NCBI RefSeq assembly: GCF_900091495.1
Contig: NZ_LT607413.1
Span: 4,045,001 to 4,109,000, forward strand
Reading direction: 5' to 3'
Source of the DNA: Micromonospora echinospora
Lineage (GTDB): Bacteria; Actinomycetota; Actinomycetes; Mycobacteriales; Micromonosporaceae
DNA: 64,000 bases
Positions 36,999 through 45,333 of the stretch are shown here, piece by piece. Below the pieces are notes generated by a model, which ran no database searches, was not told the origin of the DNA, and saw nothing but the letters and a program-made list of their open reading frames with translations. The translations under genes were made by a program, and so were the position numbers. Each line of letters begins with the position of its first letter. Position 1 is the stretch's first letter.

Positions 36999-37570
36999 AC
37001 GCGGTCGTCCCCCCGGCGCGCGACCGCCGGCAGGTGCTGTACGTGATCGTCTGTGGTTCGCCACTGGCCGGCCGGGTCGGCCGCCTGGTCGAGCTGGCCC
37101 AACGGGACGGCTGGGACGTGTGCCTGGTCGCCACACCGGACGGGGCGAAGTTCGTCGACGCGCCGGCGCTGGCCCGGCTGACCGGTCACCCGGTCCGCAC
37201 CAGCTACAAGCAGCCGCAGGACCCGGACGTCCTGCCACCGGCGGACGCGATGGTGGTCTGCCCGGCCACCGTCAACACGGTCAACAAGTGGGCGGCCGGG
37301 ATCACCGACACGCTCGCGCTCGGCCTGCTGGTGGAGGCGCAGGGTCTCGGCGTGCCGATCGTGGCGGTGCCCTTCACCAACAACGCGATGGCGACCCACC
37401 CCGCCTTCCGGGCGGCCCTGGACCGGCTGCGGGAGTGGGGTGTCACGGTGCTCTTCGGCGACGACGTCTACCCCCTGCACGCGCCGGGCACCGGTGAGCG
37501 GTACCTGCACACCTTCCCCTGGCAGTTGGCCCTGGACGCGCTCTCCGCCCCGGCCTGCCCCACCAGGTAG
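36995..37570 (+). CDS. Flavoprotein (phosphopantothenoylcysteine decarboxylase fold)
   Basis: A 191-residue FMN-binding flavoprotein of the PPC decarboxylase/LanD fold. It has VLYVIVCGSPLAGRVGRLVELAQ for the FMN phosphate and the family motif PATVNTVNKWAAGITDTL (P-A-T/S-x-N-T-x-x-K). The catalytic His/Cys needed for the CoA pathway enzyme cannot be confirmed, so this is probably a specialised paralogue. ATG 36995 overlaps the HTH stop (ATGA). HTH plus flavoprotein in one transcript recurs in actinomycetes. Confidence 0.87.
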   Translation: MNAVVPPARDRRQVLYVIVCGSPLAGRVGRLVELAQRDGWDVCLVATPDGAKFVDAPALARLTGHPVRTSYKQPQDPDVLPPADAMVVCPATVNTVNKWAAGITDTLALGLLVEAQGLGVPIVAVPFTNNAMATHPAFRAALDRLREWGVTVLFGDDVYPLHAPGTGERYLHTFPWQLALDALSAPACPTR

Positions 37571-37708
37571 CCGTCGAGGTCGGCCGGTTTGCGTAACCCC
37601 TATCCGACGCGCCTGGCATTGATCAAACTCGGGTCGCTTGCTTGGATGCCGGAAGCATCGTCAACGACGGGCCTGAATCTCTGTCAGCCGTAGGGAAGTG
37701 GGGAGAGC

Positions 37709-38263
37709 GTGAAGAACGCATCGAAGGTGCTACGCAGGGTGGTCGCCGTGGTGAGCGCGGTGGTGACCGCCGCCGCGCTCACCCTGACCGGGGCCACGCC
37801 GGCCTCGGCCGCGAACTACTACTACGAGCTGCCGTACCCGGCGGGCGAGTCGTACCTGGTGACACAGGGGCCGGGTGGGTCGTTCTCGCACACCGACGCC
37901 TACAACCGGTACGCCTGGGACTTCGCTCTCCCGGCGTACTACGAGGTCTCCGCCTCGCAGGCCGGCACCATCGTCTACTCGGACTGGTCGCCGTACTGGC
38001 AGAACGGCATCGAGGTGATCATCCGGCACTCGAACGGCACGTGCACCCACTACGCGCACCTGAACCAGTCCTTCTACTGGCCCGGCGACTGGGTCCCGCA
38101 GGGCCGGATCGTGGGCTATGTGGGCAGCACCGGGGCGTCCACCGCGCCGCACCTGCACTTCCAGGTGATCAACTGCAGCACCCGGGTGGGGATCTCGGCC
38201 GCCCTCCAGGGCTGGGTGCCGTGGACCGGCACCCGGCCGGTGAGCGTGAACTACTACGCCTGA
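37709..38263 (+). CDS. Secreted M23 (LytM-like) metallopeptidase
   Basis: A 184-residue exported peptidase: signal peptide MKNASKVLRRVVAVVSAVVTAAAL with cleavage after ASA near residue 34, then an M23 domain. Zinc ligands fit FSHTDAYNRYAWDF (H and D), THYAHL and APHLHFQV (H-x-H). It lacks extra wall-binding domains. M23 enzymes cut glycyl or muropeptide bonds in peptidoglycan. GTG 37709 has GGGGAG upstream. A palindromic repeat 46 bp after its stop may end transcription. Confidence 0.9.
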   Translation: MKNASKVLRRVVAVVSAVVTAAALTLTGATPASAANYYYELPYPAGESYLVTQGPGGSFSHTDAYNRYAWDFALPAYYEVSASQAGTIVYSDWSPYWQNGIEVIIRHSNGTCTHYAHLNQSFYWPGDWVPQGRIVGYVGSTGASTAPHLHFQVINCSTRVGISAALQGWVPWTGTRPVSVNYYA

Positions 38264-38309
38264 TCCGTCGTGCGCCGGGCCGGCCGGCCCGGTTGCCCCG
38301 GGGTTGTTT

Positions 38310-38355
38310 GCAGGGGTCCCCTGCTACCGCTTTCTGGGTAGCAGGGGACCCCTGC
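38310..38355. repeat. Palindromic intergenic repeat, copy 1
   Basis: A perfect 19-bp stem (38310-38328 with 38337-38355, core GCAGGGGTCCCCTGC) around the loop GCTTTCTG. The same motif recurs at 41438 and 43665, always just after the 3' end of a gene. It probably ends transcription or stabilises the mRNA end. Confidence 0.85.
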
Positions 38356-38484
38356 TCATCCGGCACCGCCACCCTCCCCCACGAGCAGGGCGACGCGCCC
38401 GGTGCGCTCCGTCGCGGCCCGGACGCGACGTGTCCCGAGCCGGGTCGCGCCCCCGTCGGGCCGACGCCGGTAAGCTGGCCCGCC

Positions 38485-39468
38485 GTGAGCACAACCGGAT
38501 CCCCACCACCGACGGTCGCCGACGTGGTGGCCGTGCTGGAACGGCGCTACCCACCCGCCTGGGCTGAACAGTGGGATCGGGTGGGGCTGGTGCTCGGTGA
38601 GCCCACCACCGTCGTTCGTCGGGTCGCCTGCGTGGTCGACGTGGTCCCGGAGACCGTCGCCGAGGCCCTCACGGTCGGGGCGAACATGATCGTCGCGCAC
38701 CACCCGCTGCTGCTGCGCGGAGTCTCCTCGGTCGCGCCCACGACGTACAAGGGCCGCATCGTGCACCAGCTCATCCGCGCCGACGTGGCGCTGCACGTGG
38801 CCCACACCAACGCCGACGTGGCGAACCCGGGGGTCTCCGACGCGCTCGCGGCCCGGCTCGGCCTGACCGGGCTCCGCCCGCTGCACCCGCCCGCGCCGGG
38901 CAGCCCGGCGCACGGCGAGGGACGCGGCATCGGCCGGATCGGCGAGCTGCCGCACCCGATGACGCTCGCCGAGCTGACCCGGCACGCCGCCGACGTGCTG
39001 CCACCGACGGCCTGGGGGGTGCGGGCCGCCGGGGACCCGTCCCGCGTGATCCGCACCGTCGCGGTCAGCGGCGGCTCGGGCGACGGGTTCCTCGCCGACG
39101 CCACCGCCGCCGGGGTGGACGCGTTCCTCACCGCCGACCTGCGGCACCACCCGGCCGGCGAGCACCTCGCCGAGGGCGGACCCGCGCTGCTGGACGCCGC
39201 GCACTGGGCCACCGAGCGCCCCTGGCTGGACGACCTGGCCGCGCACCTGCGCGCGACGTTGGGCGTCGAGACGTACGTGTCCGACCTGGACACCGACCCG
39301 TGGAGCGTGCACGCCGCGAGCCCGCCGTCCACCGGGCCGGCGTCGCCGGCCACCCCGCAGGAGAACCACACCCCCGCCCCCGGTGCCACCGCGACCACCC
39401 GGGGCCGTACCGCACCCGCCCAGGACGACCCCCACCCCGCCGTGGACGACAAGGAGCCCCGACCGTGA
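38485..39468 (+). CDS. Nif3-like dinuclear metal-center protein
   Basis: A 327-residue protein of the Nif3/YbgI family, a dinuclear-metal fold of unknown reaction. Metal-binding motifs: MIVAHHPLLL, VALHVAHTNAD and, near the C-terminus, HHPAGEHLAEGGPALLDAAHWATE. The last about 60 residues are a Pro/Thr-rich tail. GTG 38485 is the start. It overlaps the zinc-ribbon gene by 4 nt; Nif3-like/zinc-ribbon/RNase H is the M. tuberculosis Rv2230c-Rv2228c order. Confidence 0.92.
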   Translation: MSTTGSPPPTVADVVAVLERRYPPAWAEQWDRVGLVLGEPTTVVRRVACVVDVVPETVAEALTVGANMIVAHHPLLLRGVSSVAPTTYKGRIVHQLIRADVALHVAHTNADVANPGVSDALAARLGLTGLRPLHPPAPGSPAHGEGRGIGRIGELPHPMTLAELTRHAADVLPPTAWGVRAAGDPSRVIRTVAVSGGSGDGFLADATAAGVDAFLTADLRHHPAGEHLAEGGPALLDAAHWATERPWLDDLAAHLRATLGVETYVSDLDTDPWSVHAASPPSTGPASPATPQENHTPAPGATATTRGRTAPAQDDPHPAVDDKEPRP

Positions 39469-40202
39469 AGGCTGAACCGGCAGTCCAGCGCCGCCTGCTC
39501 GACCTCCAGGCGATCGACACCGCCCTCGCCCAGCTCGCCCACCGCCGGCGCACCCTGCCCGAACGCGCCGAACTGGAGGCCCTCGCCCGGGAGCTGTCCA
39601 CCCTGGAGGACCAGCGGGTCCGCGCCCAGGTGGCGGTGGACGACCTCGACCGGGACATCGCCCGGCTGGAGAAGGACGTCGACCAGGTCCGCACCCGCAA
39701 GCGCCGCAACGAGGACCGGCTCGCCGCCGGCACCGGCCCGGCCCGCGAGCTGGAGGCGCTCCAGCACGAGCTGACCTCCCTCAACCGGCGGCAGAGCGAC
39801 CTGGAGGACGCCGAACTGGAGCTGATGGAGCAGCGGGAGACCGCGCAGGCCGTCCTCGACGGAATCGAGCAGCGCCTGGGGGAGGCGCGTGAGAAGCGCG
39901 CGGAGACCGAGCGGCGGCGCGACGAGAGCCTGGCCGAGATCGCCAAGGAGGAGGAGTTCAAGCGCTCCACCCGGCAGCCGCTCGCCGCCGACCTCCCGAC
40001 CGACCTGGTCACGCTCTACGACAAGATCCGCGAGTCGACCGGGCTGGGCGCGGCCCTGCTGCGCGGTGGACGCTGCGGCGGCTGCCGGCTCGACCTCTCC
40101 GGAGCCGACCGGGCCCGGATCGCCAAGGCCGCCCCGGACGAGGTGGTCCGCTGCGAGGACTGCCGCCGGATCATGGTCCGTACGAACGAATCCGGGCTGT
40201 GA
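39465..40202 (+). CDS. Coiled-coil protein with C4 zinc ribbon (DUF164 type)
   Basis: A 245-residue protein. Residues about 5-180 are an antiparallel coiled coil rich in Arg/Glu (ELEALARELSTLEDQRVRAQVAVDDLDRDIARLEK), and the C-terminus has four cysteines in RCGGCRLDL...VRCEDCRRIM, a C4 zinc ribbon. The family is thought to bind nucleic acid. GTG 39465 overlaps the Nif3 stop, preceded by AAGGAG. It overlaps the next gene by 4 nt, giving a tightly coupled three-gene operon. Confidence 0.92.
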   Translation: MKAEPAVQRRLLDLQAIDTALAQLAHRRRTLPERAELEALARELSTLEDQRVRAQVAVDDLDRDIARLEKDVDQVRTRKRRNEDRLAAGTGPARELEALQHELTSLNRRQSDLEDAELELMEQRETAQAVLDGIEQRLGEAREKRAETERRRDESLAEIAKEEEFKRSTRQPLAADLPTDLVTLYDKIRESTGLGAALLRGGRCGGCRLDLSGADRARIAKAAPDEVVRCEDCRRIMVRTNESGL

Positions 40203-41413
40203 GCCTGGCCGCGGTGGTCGTCGAGGCCGACGGGGGCTCCCGGGGCAACCCGGGCCCGGCCGGCTACGGCGCCGTGGTCCGCGACGCGGACACCGGCGAG
40301 GTGCTGGCCGAACGCTCCGAGGCGATCGGTACCGCCACCAACAACGTCGCCGAGTACCGGGGACTCATCGCCGGCCTGACCGCCGCTGCCGAACTCGGCG
40401 CGACCCGGGTCGAGGCGCGGATGGACTCCAAGCTGGTCGTCGAGCAGATGTGCGGACGCTGGCAGATCAAGAACCCGGGGCTGCGTCCGCTGGCCGCCGA
40501 GGCCGCCGTGCTGGTCCGGCGCTTCGCGGCGGTGACCTTCACCTGGATCCCCCGGGAGCGCAACCGGCACGCCGACGCCCTGGCCAACGCCGCGATGGAC
40601 GCCGCCGCCGGCCGGGCGCCGGCCGCCCCCGCCACGACCACGCCCCGCACCGTCGAGCCGCCGCGCGAGGTGGCCGCCCCGGACTCGCCGGCCCGGGCCG
40701 CCGCGCGGGAGGCCGCCGCCCGCGCCGCCACGAAGGCCACCACCGGCACCGACCCGGCTACCGCGCCCTCCTCCTGGGAGCCGCGCGGCACCAGCGAGGC
40801 GACCCGGCTGGTCCTGGTCCGGCACGGCCAGACCGAGTGGACGGCGCAGCGTCGCTACTCCGGCCGGGGCGACGTGCCGCTGTCCGAGCGGGGGCGGGAC
40901 CAGGCCCGGGCCACCGCCGCCCGGGTGGCCGCGCTCGCGCCGACCGTCGCGGCCGTGGTCAGCTCACCCCTGTCCCGGTGTACGGCCACCGCCCGACCGA
41001 TCGCCGTCGCGCTCGGTGGCGTCCCGCTGCGCACCTCCGACGACCTGGTCGAGTGCGACTTCGGGGCCTGGGAGGGGCGCACCTTCGCCGAGGTGCGCAA
41101 GGAGTGGCCCGGCGAGTTGGACGCCTGGCTCGCCTCCACCGCGGTGGCCCCGCCGGACGGGGAGTCGTTCACCGACGTGACCGTCCGGGTGCGCCGGGCG
41201 TTGCGCGGTCTGCTCGACGCGTACCCGGGGGAGACCGTGGTGGTGGTCTCGCACGTCTCCCCGATCAAGATCCTGCTGCGGGACGCGCTCGCCGCCGGGG
41301 ACGCCTTCCTGCACCGGCTCTACCTCGACCCGGCCGGGGTATCGGTGCTCGACGTCTGGGCCGACGGCGGGGTCGCCGTCCGCTCCGTCAACGACACCGC
41401 CCACCTCGCCTGA
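40199..41413 (+). CDS. Bifunctional RNase H / acid phosphatase
   Basis: A 404-residue two-domain enzyme. The N-terminal RNase HI-type domain (about 1-140) has VEADGGSRGNPGPAGYG, TNNVAEYRGLIAGL and RHADALANAAMD with the acidic catalytic residues. A Pro/Ala linker (about 140-200) leads to a histidine-phosphatase domain (about 200-400) with the phospho-His loop LVLVRHGQTEWTAQRRYSG, as in CobC-type phosphatases. The M. tuberculosis homologue Rv2228c has RNase H and phosphatase activities. GTG 40199 overlaps the zinc-ribbon stop. Confidence 0.93.
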   Translation: MSLAAVVVEADGGSRGNPGPAGYGAVVRDADTGEVLAERSEAIGTATNNVAEYRGLIAGLTAAAELGATRVEARMDSKLVVEQMCGRWQIKNPGLRPLAAEAAVLVRRFAAVTFTWIPRERNRHADALANAAMDAAAGRAPAAPATTTPRTVEPPREVAAPDSPARAAAREAAARAATKATTGTDPATAPSSWEPRGTSEATRLVLVRHGQTEWTAQRRYSGRGDVPLSERGRDQARATAARVAALAPTVAAVVSSPLSRCTATARPIAVALGGVPLRTSDDLVECDFGAWEGRTFAEVRKEWPGELDAWLASTAVAPPDGESFTDVTVRVRRALRGLLDAYPGETVVVVSHVSPIKILLRDALAAGDAFLHRLYLDPAGVSVLDVWADGGVAVRSVNDTAHLA

Positions 41414-41437
41414 CCCGGCTGCCGACTCCGGGGGTGA

Positions 41438-41497
41438 GGTGGTAGCAGGGGTCCCCTGTTACCGCTTTTTGCCGAGCAGGGGACCCCTGCAACCACC
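41438..41497. repeat. Palindromic intergenic repeat, copy 2
   Basis: Core arms GCAGGGGTCCCCTG (41445-41458) and complement 41477-41490, extended outward by GGTGGT/ACCACC. The internal TACCGCTTTTTG matches copy 1's loop side and, inverted, copy 3. It lies 24 bp after the RNase H/phosphatase stop. Confidence 0.85.
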
Positions 41498-41682
41498 CGA
41501 CGCGCCGAGCGGGGCGCGCCGACCCGGATGGGAGTCCGATCTGCGGGGTGTGCGGTGATGTGCCGCTCAGCGCAGCCGGCACACCGCTGAGCGCAGTAAC
41601 CCGCTGTCATGAGTGACGGCGGTCACAACATCGATAACCTCCGGGCCGTCTGTGTGCACTACGACCTTCCGGAGGTGGGCCC

Positions 41683-41943
41683 ATGGCCGCGACCGAACCG
41701 GAGCCGCCGACCCCGACGCGGCGGCCGACCACGGTACGTTCCCGGGCGAAGGACCACAGCCCGTGGAACTGGCTGCTCTTCGTCCCGATCGTGGTACCGC
41801 TGATCCCCGTCCTGTTCAACGGCGACTCGCCCCGGATCTTCGGCTTCCCGCGCTTCTACTGGCTCCAGCTGGCGTACATCCTGCTCGGCGTCGCCACCAC
41901 CACGCTGGTCTACCAGATGACCAAGAAGCGGGGTGGCCGGTGA
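41683..41943 (+). CDS. DUF3311 small membrane protein
   Basis: An 86-residue protein with a polar Pro/Thr N-terminus and two transmembrane helices (NWLLFVPIVVPLIPVLFN and FYWLQLAYILLGVATTTLVY). The DUF3311 family is almost always encoded next to a sodium:solute symporter and is probably its small partner, as here. ATG 41683 has GGAGGTGGG just upstream. Confidence 0.9.
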   Translation: MAATEPEPPTPTRRPTTVRSRAKDHSPWNWLLFVPIVVPLIPVLFNGDSPRIFGFPRFYWLQLAYILLGVATTTLVYQMTKKRGGR

Positions 41944-41998
41944 GCGCGAGGAGTGAGCCGGGTCTGCGAGCCCCGCAGTCGCGAGCGGAGGTGGTGCA

Positions 41999-43657
41999 GT
42001 GATGTGGCGTGACCACCTCACCGAGATCATCGTCTTCACGGTGCTGTTCCTGCTGGTCAGCGCGATGGGCTTCGTCGCTGCCCGGTGGCGGGCGCCGAAG
42101 GACATGGCCCACCTGGACGAGTGGGGGCTGGGCGGACGCAGCTTCGGCGGCTGGATCACCTGGTTCCTGGTCGGCGGGGACCTCTACACGGCGTACACCT
42201 TCGTGGCGGTGCCGGCGCTGATCTTCGGAGCGGGCGCGGCCGGGTTCTTCGCCGTGCCGTACACCATCGTCATCTACCCGATGGTGTTCCTGGTGCTGGT
42301 CCGGCTCTGGTCGGTGTCGCACCGGCACGGCTTCGTCACGCCGGCCGACTTCGTCCGCCGGCGTTTCGACTCCCCGGTGCTCGCCCTGCTCGTCGCGATC
42401 ACCGGCATCGTCGCCACCATGCCGTACATCGCGTTGCAGTTGGTCGGCATCGAGGCGGTGCTCAAGACGATGGGCGTGACCGGGGAGAGCACCCTGGCCC
42501 GGCACCTGCCGATCATCGTGGCGTTCGCCATCCTCGCCGCCTACACGTACCAGTCCGGGCTGCGCGCGCCCGCGCTGATCGCCTTCGTCAAGGACACCCT
42601 GATCTACATCGTCATCCTGGTGGCGGTGCTCTACCTGCCGTACAAGCTGGGTGGTTGGGGGGAGATCTTCGACGCCGCGGACGCCAAGTTCGCCGCCTCG
42701 GAGAACCCGAACGACGGCATCCTGCTCAACGCCAACAACCAGCTCCAGTACGTCACCCTGGCGTTCGGCTCGGCGCTGGCGCTGTTCCTCTACCCGCACA
42801 GCCTGACCGGCGTGCTGGCCAGCCGGAACCGTGACGTGATCAAGCGGAACATGTCCGCGCTGCCCGCGTACAGTCTGCTGCTCGGGCTGATCGCGCTACT
42901 CGGCTACATGGCCATCGCGGCGCAGGTGACCCCGCTGCCGGGCGCGAAGGAGGGCACGGTCGACAGCAACACCGTCGTGCCGGTCCTGTTCGACCAGCAG
43001 TTCCCGGACTGGTTCGCCGGGGTGGCGTACGCGGCCATCGGCATCGGCGCCCTGGTGCCGGCGGCGATCATGTCGATCGCGGCGGCGAACCTGTTCACCC
43101 GCAACATCTACAAGGAGTATCTGAAGCGGGACGCCACCCCGGCCCAGGAGGCGAACGTCTCCAAGATCACCTCGCTGGTGGTGAAGGTCGGCGCGGTCGC
43201 CTGCATCGTCTTCCTCGACCCGCAGTTCTCCATCGACCTGCAACTCATCGGCGGCGTGATCATCCTCCAGACGCTGCCAGCCGTGGCGCTCGGGCTCTAC
43301 ACCCGCTGGTTCCACCGGGGCGCGCTGATCGCCGGCTGGGCCGCCGGCATGGGGCTCGGCATGTGGATGCTCTACCAGATCCCCAACGCGGCCACCGGCC
43401 GCAAGCACTTCGGCGGCTCGGCCTTCCCGCTGGCCGACTTCGGCGTCGACACCAAGAAGACGATCTACGTCGGTATCGTGGCGGTGCTGGTAAACCTGCT
43501 GGTCGCGGCGATCGTCACCCTGCTCCTGCGGGCCGCCCGGGTGCCTGAGGGCAGCGACGGCACCACGCCCGACGACTACTTCGCCGACGAGGGCGACCCC
43601 CGCGTCACCCCCGGCCCGAATCGGGACGCCGACAGCGCCCCGGAACCGGTCGCCTGA
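41999..43657 (+). CDS. Sodium:solute symporter (monocarboxylate permease type)
   Basis: A 552-residue transporter of the SSS family with about 13 transmembrane helices. It has GGRSFGGWITWFLVGGDLYTAYTFVAVPALIF and, in mid-protein, YTYQSGLRAPALIAFVKDTLIYIVI and IGIGALVPAAIMSIAAANLFTRNIYKEY, typical of the MctP-type monocarboxylate branch (lactate, pyruvate, acetate). The substrate is inferred from branch only. The start may be GTG 41999 or ATG 42002; GGAGGTG lies upstream. It ends in an acidic tail. The palindromic repeat copy 3 begins 7 bp after its stop. Confidence 0.9.
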   Translation: MMWRDHLTEIIVFTVLFLLVSAMGFVAARWRAPKDMAHLDEWGLGGRSFGGWITWFLVGGDLYTAYTFVAVPALIFGAGAAGFFAVPYTIVIYPMVFLVLVRLWSVSHRHGFVTPADFVRRRFDSPVLALLVAITGIVATMPYIALQLVGIEAVLKTMGVTGESTLARHLPIIVAFAILAAYTYQSGLRAPALIAFVKDTLIYIVILVAVLYLPYKLGGWGEIFDAADAKFAASENPNDGILLNANNQLQYVTLAFGSALALFLYPHSLTGVLASRNRDVIKRNMSALPAYSLLLGLIALLGYMAIAAQVTPLPGAKEGTVDSNTVVPVLFDQQFPDWFAGVAYAAIGIGALVPAAIMSIAAANLFTRNIYKEYLKRDATPAQEANVSKITSLVVKVGAVACIVFLDPQFSIDLQLIGGVIILQTLPAVALGLYTRWFHRGALIAGWAAGMGLGMWMLYQIPNAATGRKHFGGSAFPLADFGVDTKKTIYVGIVAVLVNLLVAAIVTLLLRAARVPEGSDGTTPDDYFADEGDPRVTPGPNRDADSAPEPVA

Positions 43658-43664
43658 GGTGCCT

Positions 43665-43710
43665 GCAGGGGTCCCCTCCTCATCAAAAAGCGGTAACAGG
43701 GGACCCCTGC
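43665..43710. repeat. Palindromic intergenic repeat, copy 3 (inverted)
   Basis: Left arm GCAGGGGTCCCCT (43665-43677) and right arm ending at 43710. The internal CAAAAAGCGGTAAC is the reverse complement of the same segment in copy 2, so this copy is inserted in the opposite orientation. Confidence 0.85.
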
Positions 43711-43799
43711 AACCACCCCCGCGCACCCCCGCGCGTCCTGCAACCACCCCCCCGCGCCCCCCCGCGCCCCCGGCGCACCCCCGCGCACCCCTGCGACCT
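43711..43799. repeat. C-rich low-complexity tract before the CARF operon
   Basis: Imperfect repeats of CCCCCGCGCA and CAACCACCCCC over about 90 bp, with two runs of seven Cs. It starts with the same CAACCACC flank that follows the palindromic repeat. It may be a slippage-prone spacer; no promoter motif is visible in it. Confidence 0.7.
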
Positions 43800-43881
43800 C
43801 CGGCGATCGGAACTGCGCGCGTCCCGCGCACGTCGACGTTCAGTGCTGGGCCCGGTGCCCGGGGGTGGGTAGGGTGCCTCC

Positions 43882-45333
43882 ATGGGCACGTCCTTTGTAG
43901 ACCGCGTCGCGCGGATGTCCCGGATCCAACGCGGTGACGAACGGTACGGCGAGGGCAGTGCCGCGCTCCAGGCCACCCGCTTCTACCTGGACCACCTGCT
44001 CGACGACGCCGTGCAGCGGGCCCGCGCGGCGAGCGTGCTGCCGACCCGTCGGGTCGACCTGCTGATCAGTCTCTGCGGGTTCGCGGCCACCCCCACCGTG
44101 CTGGCGTTCGAACTGCTCCAGCCGCGTCGTCTGCTGGTGCTGCGGTCCAAGGACGCGGCGGAGAGCGTCAACCTGATCGGTCGGCACCTGGTGATGAGCG
44201 GCCGGCTCGACTTCGAGACGTTCCAGCACGAGACCGTCGACCCGAGCGATCCGCTCGACATGTACGCGAAGATCTCCAAGTGGCTCGGCGGGCGGGACGG
44301 CCGGGACGCGGTCATCGACATCACCGGCGGGCGGAAGGTGATGAGCGCGGCGGCGGCCCTGGCGGCCTGGCAACTCAGCCTGCGGCTGACGTACGTGGAG
44401 AACCGCTACGACCCGGTCACCCGCAAGCCGCTGCCGGGCGAAGACCGGCTGATCACGCTGGACAACCCCACCACGCTCTTCGGCGACCAGGAGATGCAGC
44501 GGGCGTTGGAGACCTTCCGGTCCGGGGCGTACGAGGCGGCCCGCCAGCGCTACGCGGAGATCTGCGAGCGGGTGGCCGTGCCGGGGCGGGCCCGCCTGAT
44601 GCGCTCCGTCGCCGAGCTCTACCGCACCTGGTGCGACCTGGACCTGCCGTCCCTGCCGGCGGCGGTGGCCGGGGTACGCGACAGCCTGCCGGCCGTGCAG
44701 CGCGAGGTGTCACCGCAGCTGACCGCGACGTTGCACGCCCAACTCGCCTTCGCCGAGCGGTTGGCCGCCGGCGAGCCGACCGCCTTCGTGGTGTGCTTCT
44801 ACCTGCTCGGACGGCACTACCAGCAGGTGAGCCGGCACGACTTCGCCGCCCTGCTCTTCTACCGCACGATCGAGGCGTGCCTGACCAGCCGGCTGCGGGC
44901 GCGGTACCCGGGCTTCGACCCGGACGGCTGCGACTACGCCCTGATCGACGCGCCCGACCGGTTGAGACGGCGGTACCAGGACCTGGGTCGGGCACTGGGC
45001 AGCGGACCGACGCAGGGTCCGCCGGCGAAGCTGACGCTCTTCGCGGCGGCGCAGCTCCTGGTCGCCGAGGCGGACGACATGATGACCGCCGCCGGCTTCA
45101 CCGACTCCTCCGGTGCACCGGACCTCGTCCGGTTGCGGCGACTCCAGGACCGGACGAGGGCCCGGAACAAGTCGGTCCTGGCGCACGGCACCACGGCGAT
45201 CTCCGCCTCGGACACCGACGAACTGCGAAAGGAGGCCGCCGAGCTGCTGACCGCGTACTGGGCGCGGCACGGCGACGGCGGTGACCTCTCCGGACTCCTG
45301 GCCGAGCTGCGCTTCCTGCGAGTGGACCGGTGA
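43882..45333 (+). CDS. CARF-domain protein with HEPN-type ribonuclease motif (Csm6/Csx1-like effector)
   Basis: A 483-residue protein. The N-terminal part (about 25-190) is a CARF Rossmann-like sensor: RVDLLISLCGFAATPTVLAFEL, LLVLRSKDAAESVNLI, then AVIDITGGRKVMSAAAALAA with the CARF hallmark T148-G-G-R-K-V-M154, and LTYVENRY. The C-terminal helical half ends with R428-NKSVLA-H435, matching the HEPN catalytic R-x4-6-H, so it is a probable RNase switched on by a cyclic nucleotide, like Csm6/Csx1 and the TIGR02710 family. It is the first gene of a four-gene operon and overlaps the helicase by 4 nt. No Cas10, cyclase or CRISPR array lies in the window. Confidence 0.85.
   Translation: MGTSFVDRVARMSRIQRGDERYGEGSAALQATRFYLDHLLDDAVQRARAASVLPTRRVDLLISLCGFAATPTVLAFELLQPRRLLVLRSKDAAESVNLIGRHLVMSGRLDFETFQHETVDPSDPLDMYAKISKWLGGRDGRDAVIDITGGRKVMSAAAALAAWQLSLRLTYVENRYDPVTRKPLPGEDRLITLDNPTTLFGDQEMQRALETFRSGAYEAARQRYAEICERVAVPGRARLMRSVAELYRTWCDLDLPSLPAAVAGVRDSLPAVQREVSPQLTATLHAQLAFAERLAAGEPTAFVVCFYLLGRHYQQVSRHDFAALLFYRTIEACLTSRLRARYPGFDPDGCDYALIDAPDRLRRRYQDLGRALGSGPTQGPPAKLTLFAAAQLLVAEADDMMTAAGFTDSSGAPDLVRLRRLQDRTRARNKSVLAHGTTAISASDTDELRKEAAELLTAYWARHGDGGDLSGLLAELRFLRVDR

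Noticed and set aside
37571..37708. Cyclic-di-AMP riboswitch upstream of the M23 peptidase
   Set aside because: Such riboswitches precede wall hydrolases in actinobacteria, but the conserved GGGGA..C and GGUUGC-type core segments are not present here.
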